This document shows, piece by piece, positions 25,686 to 32,793 of a DNA stretch of 36,027 bases. The position numbers and the translations under genes were made by a program. The stretch's first letter is position 1. Every line of letters starts with the position of its first letter. The notes beneath the pieces are model-generated. The model saw only the letters and a program-made list of their open reading frames with translations. It made no database searches and had not been told where the DNA came from. This DNA comes from Caldifarciminota bacterium UBA5631 (lineage in GTDB: Bacteria > Hydrothermota > Hydrothermia > UBA1063), in NCBI GenBank assembly GCA_002421425.1, contig DIJZ01000018.1:1-36027 (forward strand). The letters run 5' to 3'.

Positions 25686-25920
25686 ATTCTGTTCTTTATT
25701 TTGTCAGAAATGTGATCCGATAAAGTTTTGAGCATACGTACAGTTGCTTCTGCATCAACTTCTATTAGTAAAGCGCAAGGGCGCCAGCGCCGAGGCCGGA
25801 CAAAAGGAAAACTGAAAGCAGTGGATAGATTATTTCGCTGGAAATATCAGCAAAAAGCGCGTAAGTCCCATTGCAAAAACATTTTTGCTTAATTTCCTTC
25901 CCTTTTTCCCGGTCGTATGA
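25686..25920 (-). pseudogene. Decayed copy of the 5' end of the MFS transporter gene
   Basis: The minus strand matches the first quarter of the intact MFS gene (20968-22197). The translated remnant contains LFADISSEIIYPLLSVFL and, further on, GAGALAL, against LFTDISSEMIYPLLPLFL and GAGATALG in the intact protein. After that a TAA and a frameshift interrupt it, yet the DNA match resumes (CTCAAAACTTTATC, then ATTTCTGACAAAATAAAGAA). The start codon is lost and no sequence from the rest of the gene is found to its left. So the 870-aa gene lies between the live gene and a dead partial copy. Confidence 0.8.
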
Positions 25921-26084
25921 TTATTAAAAATGGCAAGACGCGGAAAGATGCAAGAAAAATTGGGATTAATGCCATAACCCCCAAGTTTCTAAGGGCCTTT
26001 AGTAAATTTTTGCATTATGAGGAACATTATTTTGCTCTTTTTGGAGCTATTTCAATATGTTGCGGAATTCTGAGGTGATAAGTC

Positions 26085-26113
26085 TTGACATTTCTACACA
26101 GGCGGTATATAAT
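26085..26113 (+). promoter_or_regulatory. Perfect consensus promoter of the SBBP protein
   Basis: TTGACA (26085-26090), a 17-base spacer and TATAAT (26108-26113): exact matches to both boxes with ideal spacing. AAGGAGGGGG at 26120-26129 is a near-ideal ribosome-binding site. This gene is set up for very high expression. Confidence 0.88.
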
Positions 26114-26133
26114 CAACCTAAGGAGGGGGTGAT

Positions 26134-29100
26134 ATGTTTAGATTCTTTAAGTATTATATATTTATAATGATCTTCTTCTTGCCCCTTTGGGCCTATGTGC
26201 CAACTCAAGAACTGATAAATGCATATAGAGGATTTGAATTGAACCATGGACAGGTTCTTGACTTCGAAGGTAATTCTGTGAAAGACATCATATTCTCCAC
26301 AAAGGCTCCGGGACTCGATTTATTCTTCAAAAACGACGGCGTTAGCTATGTGATTTATTCTAAAAAGAGCGAAGAAATAAGCTCAGAAAGAGAGAGTAAT
26401 TATACCAGAGATATGTTAAACAAAGAGGAATCTTTTACAACCGAGTATGCCAGAGTTGATCTTAAACTTGTGGGTGGAAAGATTGAAAGGTCAAACATCG
26501 TCTTTGAAGATGAACTGCCAGGGTATGTGAATTACTATTTACCCAGTTGTCCTTATGGTATTACAAACATAAAGACCTACAGGGTTGTAAGGGTAAAAGA
26601 GGTCTATCCCGGCATAGACTGGGTATTCAGGTACGATATAGATGGTAATTTACACCATGAATTTGTGGTTAAACCAGAAGGTGATCCAGAGAAAATAAAA
26701 CTTAACGTGAAGTGGGCCGATGTGAAGGTAAGAGAGAGTGGTAGTGAGGTAATCCTATCAACACCTGTGGGTGAGATTCTTGACGGAAGTATTTATGCTT
26801 ATGAAGGCGAAAGGAAAGTAAAGGTGAATTACTCATTTGAGAACGGTCTATTGGCTTACGATGTCAGGAACTGGAGTAGGAGAGACAATCTTGTAATAGA
26901 TCCACCCTTAGCAAGGCTCTGGGCTACCTACTATGGGGGAGAGAGTGGAGATAGACCCAATTCTGTTGCAACAGACCCTCAGGGTAATATTTATGTGGTG
27001 GGTTATACTTCTTCTGGCAATTTTCCTGTTTACAATCCAGGTGGTGGCGCTTACTTTCAGGGAAGTAGAGCTGGTTATTCTGATGCTTTCATTCTTAAAT
27101 TCAATTCCAGTGGTGTAAGGCTCTGGGCAACTTATTACGGAGGAAATTATAGCAATTCTGCCAATTCTATCACCACAGACCCTCAGGGTAATGTTTATGT
27201 AGTGGGTTATACTGGTTCTAACGATTTCCCTGTTTACAATCCAGGTGGTGGTGCTTACTATCAGGGTAATTTGGCTGGTTATAATGATGCCTTCATACTC
27301 AAATTCGGTTCCAGTGGTGTGAGGCTCTGGGCTACTTATTATGGGGGAAATAATGATGAAAATGCCTATTCTGTCACCACAGACCCTCAGGGTAATGTTT
27401 ATGTGGTGGGTTATACTGTCTCTACCAATTTTCCTGTTTACAATCCAGGTGGTGGGGCTTACTATCAGGGTAGTAAGAATGGTTATAATGATGCCTTCAT
27501 TCTCAAATTCAACTCCAGTGGTGTAAGACTGTGGGCTACTTATTATGGGGGAAATAGTGGTAGTTATGCCCAGTCAGTAGCTACAGACCCACAGGGTAAT
27601 GTTTATGCAGTGGGTTATACATCTTCTACCAATTTTCCTGTTTACAATCCAGGTGGTGGCGCTTACTTTCAGGGAAGTAATGCTGGTTATAATGATGCCT
27701 TCATACTCAAATTCAATTCCAGTGGTGTAAGAATGTGGGCCACTTATTATGGGGGGATTCTTGGTGAATATGAGCCTTCTGTAGCTACAGACCCGCAGGG
27801 TAATGTTTATTTAGTGGGTTATACATCTTCTGCCGATTTTCCTGTTTACAATCCAGGTGGTGGCGCTTACTATCAGGGAAGTAATGCTGGTCATACCGAT
27901 GCCTTCATACTCAAATTCGGTTCCAGTGGTGTGAGGCTCTGGGCAACTTATTATGGAGGAAATTATAGTGATAATGCCTATTCTGTAACAGTAGACTTCC
28001 AGGGTAATGTCTATGTTGTGGGATATACTAATTCTAACGATTTTCCTGTTTACAATCCAGGTGGTAGTGCTTACTATGATGGAGCGCTTGATACTACCGA
28101 CGCTTTCATCCTCAAATTCAGTTCCAGCAGCGCACGCCTATGGGCTACTTATTATGGGCGAGATGATTACTATGATTGGCAAGGAGATATTTGGTTTGGT
28201 GATTATGCCTCTTACGCAACAGTTGATATAGAGGGTAATGTTTATGTACTGGGTTATACCTATTCTTACAATTTTCCTGTTTACAATCCAGGTGGTGGCG
28301 CTTACTATCAGGGAAATAATGGAGGCGATTATGATGCCTTCATCCTTAAATTTGATGGAGGTTATGTGGCGCTTGTCAGTCCAGAAAATGGTGCAATACT
28401 CAATTCTCAAAACGTTATTTTAGCCTGGAGACCATATATTTTCCCTGATGGAGCAACAAGATATCAAGTGCAGGTTGGTCTGGATTCTAATTTTTACAGT
28501 GCACCTACTTATGAAACCATTGATACTTCTTATAACTTTACACTTTCTGACACTACATATTACTGGAGAGTAAGGGCAGTAAACATAAATACAGGTGAGA
28601 TATCTCCGTGGTCTCGTGTTAGGAGATTTACAGTGGATACCAGGGCTCCGTCGGTTCCTATTGTGGTAAGTCCTTCAAGCAATGATACCCTTACTCATGC
28701 TACGGTGATTTTTGTCTGGCGTAGGTCCTCAGATGTGAAAGTTGTCCTGAATTACGACCTTCAGTATAGCGTAGATCAGAACTTTTCGGACACACTAACC
28801 ATTTCAAGAACAACACAGGATACAACCTTTTTAGACGCACTGAACGATGGTATATATTACTGGCGAGTAAGAGCAAGAGACGTTGCAGGGAATACAAGTC
28901 AATGGTCGGCAGTGTTAAATTTTGTTGTAGACAGCCTCCCTCCGCTAACTCCCGTACTCATTTATCCAAGGAATGATAGCATTGTAATTGGCCCGAGTGT
29001 AACGCTTGTGTGGAGCGGTTCAAACCCTGGCACTGGAATAAAAGAATATGAATTACAATACTCCGTAGACCCAATCTTTGTAAACTATACTTCAATAAGG

Positions 29101-30399
29101 GTTTCGGATACAACAAGAACTTTGAATTTACCAGACTCCACATATTATTGGCGAGTGAGAGCTTTTGACTATTTAAACAGGTCGAGTCCATTTTCTACTG
29201 TATGGAGATTCTATTTAGCGAAACTACCGGGTGCACCGACTCTCGTTTCGCCAGCGAATGATGCCTTTTTGGGTAATTCAAACGTATTGTTTATCTGGAG
29301 AAGAATTACAACATCATATATAAGCAAATACGAATTGCAGTATTCCACAGAGCCTAACTTTATTAGCCCTGTAGTAGCATTTTTAAACGACACTGCATAT
29401 TTAGCAATTCTTGACAATGGAGATTACTACTGGCGCGTAAGGGCATACAACAGGTACAATTACCCTGGGGATTGGTCGGAAGTCAGAAGCTTTGAAGTTG
29501 ACATGATAGCACCAAATACACCTACTCTTGTGAGGCCTGTGGGAGGCTTTGTAAACAATACTACTGTTACATTTGTTTGGACAAGAGTAACTAAGCTGGT
29601 CACAGGCGGAGAAAAGCCTGCACCTGTGGTTTACGACTTCTACATCGATACAACTTCCAGTTTTGCCACTGCAGAGGTCAGAACTCTTGAAGATACAACT
29701 ATCACATTAACTCTTACAGAGGCGAGGTACTACTGGCGAGTAAGAGCACGAGATTTAGCAGGTAATATCGGTAACTACTCAACCACAGCTGACTTTGTTT
29801 TGGATGTTACTTCACCAATGATAGAGGGTACCACAGTCTGGCAGGATACATCCTATATGGGACCATTTAACATTACTACAAGGGTCACTGATAATGTATC
29901 TGGTATTAATCTTGTCAAACTCTTCTACAAGAGGTCTACTGACAGCGACTGGGCTGAAGTAACTATGTTTTATAACACAAGTACTGGTGAATTTGAAGGT
30001 GAGATACCAGCTGTTTCAAATGCTGGAGACAGTGTGTATTACTATGTATGGGCATCAGATAGCGCAGAAAATCAGGCTACAGACCCACAAAATGCTCCAG
30101 ATAACTACTACAGTTTTAAAGTAATACCTACCAGTGTAAGCGAAGTTGTGACAGAACCCAAAATAAAAGTCTCTACTAAAGGCAACTTAATTATAATGAA
30201 TATTAAAATGCCTTTAGCCTCCAGAGCAAAATTTAACATCTATGACATTGCCGGTCGTTCAGTTTACGGACCTGTTGTAGAAGATGTTTCTGCTGGTCAA
30301 ACAAAATTTGAAATTAAGGTTCCAAATCCTGGAGTTTACTTCTACAATATAGAGACGCTTTTCATGAAAAGCAGAGGAAAGGTGGTGATAGTGAGATAG
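26134..30399 (+). CDS. Giant secreted SBBP-repeat and Ig-like protein with C-terminal sorting-like domain
   Basis: 1421 aa. The signal peptide covers the first 20 or so residues (FFKYYIFIMIFFLPLWA). Residues about 25-255 form the N-terminal domain usually found ahead of SBBP repeats (FELNHGQVLDFEGN...VYPGIDWVFRYDIDGNLHHEF). Seven SBBP propeller repeats follow (about 262-745), each starting LWATYYGG and containing TDPQGNVYVVGYTSS, NFPVYNPGGGAYYQG and DAFILKFNSSG. Next come five Ig/fibronectin-like units, each with YYWRVRA. A further Ig-like domain (NITTRVTDNVSGINLVKLFY) follows, then a C-terminal sorting-like domain (FNIYDIAGRSVYG...NPGVYFYNIETL). This is an exported surface or extracellular protein, probably adhesive; no enzyme motif is seen. 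Confidence 0.85.
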   Translation: MFRFFKYYIFIMIFFLPLWAYVPTQELINAYRGFELNHGQVLDFEGNSVKDIIFSTKAPGLDLFFKNDGVSYVIYSKKSEEISSERESNYTRDMLNKEESFTTEYARVDLKLVGGKIERSNIVFEDELPGYVNYYLPSCPYGITNIKTYRVVRVKEVYPGIDWVFRYDIDGNLHHEFVVKPEGDPEKIKLNVKWADVKVRESGSEVILSTPVGEILDGSIYAYEGERKVKVNYSFENGLLAYDVRNWSRRDNLVIDPPLARLWATYYGGESGDRPNSVATDPQGNIYVVGYTSSGNFPVYNPGGGAYFQGSRAGYSDAFILKFNSSGVRLWATYYGGNYSNSANSITTDPQGNVYVVGYTGSNDFPVYNPGGGAYYQGNLAGYNDAFILKFGSSGVRLWATYYGGNNDENAYSVTTDPQGNVYVVGYTVSTNFPVYNPGGGAYYQGSKNGYNDAFILKFNSSGVRLWATYYGGNSGSYAQSVATDPQGNVYAVGYTSSTNFPVYNPGGGAYFQGSNAGYNDAFILKFNSSGVRMWATYYGGILGEYEPSVATDPQGNVYLVGYTSSADFPVYNPGGGAYYQGSNAGHTDAFILKFGSSGVRLWATYYGGNYSDNAYSVTVDFQGNVYVVGYTNSNDFPVYNPGGSAYYDGALDTTDAFILKFSSSSARLWATYYGRDDYYDWQGDIWFGDYASYATVDIEGNVYVLGYTYSYNFPVYNPGGGAYYQGNNGGDYDAFILKFDGGYVALVSPENGAILNSQNVILAWRPYIFPDGATRYQVQVGLDSNFYSAPTYETIDTSYNFTLSDTTYYWRVRAVNINTGEISPWSRVRRFTVDTRAPSVPIVVSPSSNDTLTHATVIFVWRRSSDVKVVLNYDLQYSVDQNFSDTLTISRTTQDTTFLDALNDGIYYWRVRARDVAGNTSQWSAVLNFVVDSLPPLTPVLIYPRNDSIVIGPSVTLVWSGSNPGTGIKEYELQYSVDPIFVNYTSIRVSDTTRTLNLPDSTYYWRVRAFDYLNRSSPFSTVWRFYLAKLPGAPTLVSPANDAFLGNSNVLFIWRRITTSYISKYELQYSTEPNFISPVVAFLNDTAYLAILDNGDYYWRVRAYNRYNYPGDWSEVRSFEVDMIAPNTPTLVRPVGGFVNNTTVTFVWTRVTKLVTGGEKPAPVVYDFYIDTTSSFATAEVRTLEDTTITLTLTEARYYWRVRARDLAGNIGNYSTTADFVLDVTSPMIEGTTVWQDTSYMGPFNITTRVTDNVSGINLVKLFYKRSTDSDWAEVTMFYNTSTGEFEGEIPAVSNAGDSVYYYVWASDSAENQATDPQNAPDNYYSFKVIPTSVSEVVTEPKIKVSTKGNLIIMNIKMPLASRAKFNIYDIAGRSVYGPVVEDVSAGQTKFEIKVPNPGVYFYNIETLFMKSRGKVVIVR
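26917..28356 (+). repeat. Seven tandem 204-base coding repeats
   Basis: Repeat starts (the Leu or Met codon before Trp of the WATYYGG motif) fall at 26917, 27121, 27325, 27529, 27733, 27937 and 28138. The first five steps are exactly 204 bases and the sixth is 201. The DNA, not only the protein, is nearly identical between copies over long stretches (for example around TTTCCTGTTTACAATCCAGG), so the units are being homogenised or were duplicated recently. The seventh unit is the most diverged and carries an insertion. Confidence 0.9.
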
Positions 30400-30496
30400 A
30401 GACTGATTTTCAACACGATTCTACACAACGTATGAGGTAGAGTGGGTCTTTAGTAGCAAATTTTTACACGTAAAAACCGTTTCCTCTGCAAGCTTT

Positions 30497-30859
30497 TTAC
30501 CTTAATCCTTTTATTTTCTTTTCTGCCTCTTCAGGCGTAATTTCGCCCCGTTCAAGTTGTTCCAGGATTTCTGTAATTTTGTCCTTTGAATAGGCAGGTT
30601 CTACACCTACTTTCCTTAAAAACTCCTCAAATCTTTGTCTTGCAGTGGGATAGGAAATCTTTAAGATTTTTGCCACTTCAGAGAGGTTTCCACGGGTTTT
30701 AAGGAACAGGTAGAGCATCTCAGCATCTTTGTCGTCAAGGTCGCAGAAAATAGGTATTTCGAAGTTCCCCTCTACTTTTGTCTTGCAAGACGAACATTCC
30801 AGAGTCTTTATAACAAGCTTCGCCCCACAACCCGGGCACCTTGAGGGTAGTTTTGCCAT
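30497..30859 (-). CDS. DUF2089-like zinc-ribbon/HTH protein with SHOCT-like tail
   Basis: 120 aa. Two CxxC pairs near the N-terminus (CPGCGAKL and CSSCKTKV) form a zinc ribbon. A central HTH follows (LYLFLKTRGNLSEVAKILKISYPTARQRFEEFLRKVG), as in the DUF2089 family, which is thought to be regulatory. The last 25 residues (ITEILEQLERGEITPEEAEKKIKGLR) are a short two-helix SHOCT-like tag shared with its neighbours. It is the last gene of the minus-strand operon, two bases after the previous stop and without its own ribosome-binding site, so it is probably translated by coupling. It may control the operon. Confidence 0.8.
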   Translation of the reverse strand: MAKLPSRCPGCGAKLVIKTLECSSCKTKVEGNFEIPIFCDLDDKDAEMLYLFLKTRGNLSEVAKILKISYPTARQRFEEFLRKVGVEPAYSKDKITEILEQLERGEITPEEAEKKIKGLR

Positions 30860-30861
30860 AG

Positions 30862-31203
30862 CTATTTCAAACTCTTAATTTTCTTCTCAGCTTCTTCTGG
30901 AGTTATTTTTCCAGCTTCCAAATCCTTTATAACATTTTCAATTTTTTTTCTCAAAGCCCTCTTCGGTCTTCTTCCAAATATTGGTTTTGAGATTATCCAT
31001 AGTCCAAGGAAGACTAAAATCCAGGGCCAGTCCCTATCCCAGTTTACAATGGGCAGAAGATTAAGGTTTCCGAGCCATATGAGCAAGCCGACTCCAACAA
31101 AAAAGATACCCACCTTTAAACCCCAGCTGATAATCTTTAAGGAGGTGATCAGGAAGAGCAAAGTGAGTACTAGAATTATAAAAAGGACGCTTAAAAATTC
31201 CAT
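30862..31203 (-). CDS. Small membrane protein with LiaI/LiaF-like segment and SHOCT-like tail
   Basis: 113 aa. Three membrane segments are visible: FLSVLFIILVLTLLFLITSL, then VGIFFVGVGLLIWLGNL, then PWILVFLGLWIIS. The W-D-R-D-W-P-W pattern between the last two is like the LiaI/LiaF-type transmembrane domain. After a basic stretch (GRRPKRALRKK) the C-terminus ends in VIKDLEAGKITPEEAEKKIK, the same helical tag as the DUF2089-like protein. AGGGGGT precedes the ATG, 10 bases after the previous stop. Confidence 0.7.
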   Translation of the reverse strand: MEFLSVLFIILVLTLLFLITSLKIISWGLKVGIFFVGVGLLIWLGNLNLLPIVNWDRDWPWILVFLGLWIISKPIFGRRPKRALRKKIENVIKDLEAGKITPEEAEKKIKSLK

Positions 31204-31213
31204 CTTAGACCCC

Positions 31214-31408
31214 CTATTCTTCTTTTTTCTTGTGCTTAATTTCTACGTGGAATGCCTTCTTACCTTCAAGGTGAGAGACTATCGAAAGAATTCCAATGAT
31301 GACGAGTATGAGCGGCCAATCCCTGCGCCAGCTCCACGTGTAAATACCGATTTTACTCAGCCAGATGAGAATCCCTGCAATTATAAGTACTAATCCACCA
31401 CTAATCAT
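31214..31408 (-). CDS. LiaI/LiaF-like two-helix membrane protein
   Basis: 64 aa from the ATG at 31408, which has a GGAGG ribosome-binding site; an upstream in-frame start has none. Two membrane helices (GGLVLIIAGILIWLSKIGI and WPLILVIIGILSIVSHL) are joined by YTWSWRRD, as in LiaF-type transmembrane domains of envelope-stress regulators. It ends in a short basic tail (HVEIKHKKKEE). It resembles the membrane part of the next gene downstream but lacks the SHOCT-like tag. Confidence 0.7.
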   Translation of the reverse strand: MISGGLVLIIAGILIWLSKIGIYTWSWRRDWPLILVIIGILSIVSHLEGKKAFHVEIKHKKKEE

Positions 31409-31475
31409 TTTAAACCTCCTTGCTAATTTAAGTTTAATTCCTTTAACCAAGTATTGCAAAATGTTACGTCTGTAT

Positions 31476-31826
31476 TCATTCTACAACAATTTTTATGATG
31501 TCACCCTCACTACTTGTTACATCAACGAGAGTACCGTTTGCCCCTTCTTGTATGGCAGAAATTATAGTGTTTAAGTCAATTTCATATTCGTCAATAACGC
31601 TCTTTGCATCTTTTGGTATAAAATTAGAGATCATTTTTATAAGGCCTATTGGTAGAGTGATGTTCACATTATCACCATTAGCGCTTTGCACAATGATTTT
31701 TATGAACTTTCCCGGTTTAGGTGTCGCCATTGCCTCTCCCATGGCATCGAGGAGTCTGGCAGCATCTTCTGCCTTTATTTTTCCCTCTTCGACTAATTTT
31801 AGTATCCTTATTACTTCGTCCTTCAT
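31476..31826 (-). CDS. Small SHOCT-tagged protein, SHOCT-like helices plus alpha/beta C-terminal part
   Basis: 116 aa. Residues 1-30 (KDEVIRILKLVEEGKIKAEDAARLLDAM) are the SHOCT-like tag, here at the N-terminus. The rest (FIKIIVQSANGDNVNITLPIGLIKMIS...ISAIQEGANGTLVDVTSSEGDIIKIVVE) looks like a small alpha/beta domain found in proteins encoded beside DUF4097 genes. There are no membrane helices. GGAGG lies inside the 3' end of the preceding gene, 2 bases away, so the two are co-translated. Function unknown. Confidence 0.7.
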   Translation of the reverse strand: MKDEVIRILKLVEEGKIKAEDAARLLDAMGEAMATPKPGKFIKIIVQSANGDNVNITLPIGLIKMISNFIPKDAKSVIDEYEIDLNTIISAIQEGANGTLVDVTSSEGDIIKIVVE

Positions 31827-31828
31827 TT

Positions 31829-32596
31829 TTAATCCTCCTCAAATTTGAAGGTAAAGCTTCCACCCATTATTTTAATTTCTGCTTCTCTAAAGTTCTCGTT
31901 TCCAAAAGCGTAATAGTCACCAGATTTCTTCATCACGGAGGGAATTTCAAGATCTCCACCCAGAACTTTTGCCTGGAGTCTTAAAGGTTTTTCAGGAGTT
32001 TTCAGTTCAATGTCGCCACCCATCACCTTACCGATTAGTTTATTAAAATCAACTTCTCCGCCCACATCCCCACCTTTGACGTTAAGGTTGATTTCTGGAT
32101 AGTAACCCTTTATTTCTACGTCCCCGCCAAGAACGGCCAGGTTCAAGTTAACTCCTTGCGGAACTTCGAGTTTTCCTTCATCAATAATATTGAGGTACAG
32201 GGAGTCACCTTCAACATTGTAGTTCCCTTTAAAGGAAGCAACTATTTTCTCACCTTCGATGGGTTTTATTTCAAGGTCGCCACCAAAAACTTTTATATTT
32301 AATTCATTTATATTTTCGAAAGTCTGGGATTCAAACTCTTGATGTCGTTGTGCTACTTCAAAGGCTGAGCTAATAGAAGTCCTTATGGTTTCACCCACAT
32401 TTGTAAAGACTTCGTCTAATATGTCCGGGATACCGAATCCAGCTTTTGTAGAGCGTTCACTTTTAGAGGTTTCTTTAGAAGTTTTTTCTTTTGAAGACTC
32501 TGTTTCCTTTATTGCCCTGATTAGCTTTTCTGCTTCCTCAGGGCTAAGCTTCCCTTGCTCCAAGAGGTCCAGCACCTTCCTGATCGCTTCTTCCAT
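31829..32596 (-). CDS. DUF4097-like beta-helix protein with N-terminal SHOCT-like tag
   Basis: 255 aa and the first gene of the operon. Residues 1-31 (MEEAIRKVLDLLEQGKLSPE...) are the SHOCT-like helical tag. A charged Ser/Thr/Lys-rich linker (about 32-50) comes next. From about residue 90 on there is a repeated strand pattern with GGDxEIK turns (VFGGDLEIKPIEGEK, AVLGGDVEIKGYYPE, NVKGGDVGGEVDFN, VMGGDIELKTPEKP, VLGGDLEIPSVMKK, IMGGSFTFKF), a right-handed beta-solenoid as in DUF4097 proteins such as LiaX and YvlB. GGAGG precedes the ATG. No signal peptide is present, so the solenoid is cytoplasmic or at the membrane face. Confidence 0.8.
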   Translation of the reverse strand: MEEAIRKVLDLLEQGKLSPEEAEKLIRAIKETESSKEKTSKETSKSERSTKAGFGIPDILDEVFTNVGETIRTSISSAFEVAQRHQEFESQTFENINELNIKVFGGDLEIKPIEGEKIVASFKGNYNVEGDSLYLNIIDEGKLEVPQGVNLNLAVLGGDVEIKGYYPEINLNVKGGDVGGEVDFNKLIGKVMGGDIELKTPEKPLRLQAKVLGGDLEIPSVMKKSGDYYAFGNENFREAEIKIMGGSFTFKFEED

Positions 32597-32619
32597 TTTT
32601 CACCTCCGATAGTTTAAAA

Positions 32620-32648
32620 ATTATAAACATATTTTTAAGTTTTGTCAA
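32620..32648 (-). promoter_or_regulatory. Perfect consensus promoter of the five-gene SHOCT/DUF4097 operon
   Basis: On the minus strand TTGACA (32648 to 32643), a 17-base spacer and TATAAT (32625 to 32620), both exact. The leader to the ATG at 32596 is short. The operon is therefore likely expressed constitutively at a high level unless repressed. Confidence 0.85.
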
Positions 32649-32793
32649 GTAAGTTTTTAGTTTTGTAAATTCAGATTTTAAATTATGTGTCTTTGTTTAG
32701 TAATTCATAAGCGTAAGAGAGACATTTGATTTTGTTAAAGGTGGTGGTAGTGCTCTTAGAAATGTGGTTTTCGAAGAATTTTTTGGCATTAAA

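Noticed and set aside
30455..30475. Inverted repeat TTTTTAC..GTAAAAA between the convergent SBBP and DUF2089-like genes, as a terminator.
   Set aside because: The stem is all A/T at its base with almost no loop, so it would not form a stable terminator hairpin.
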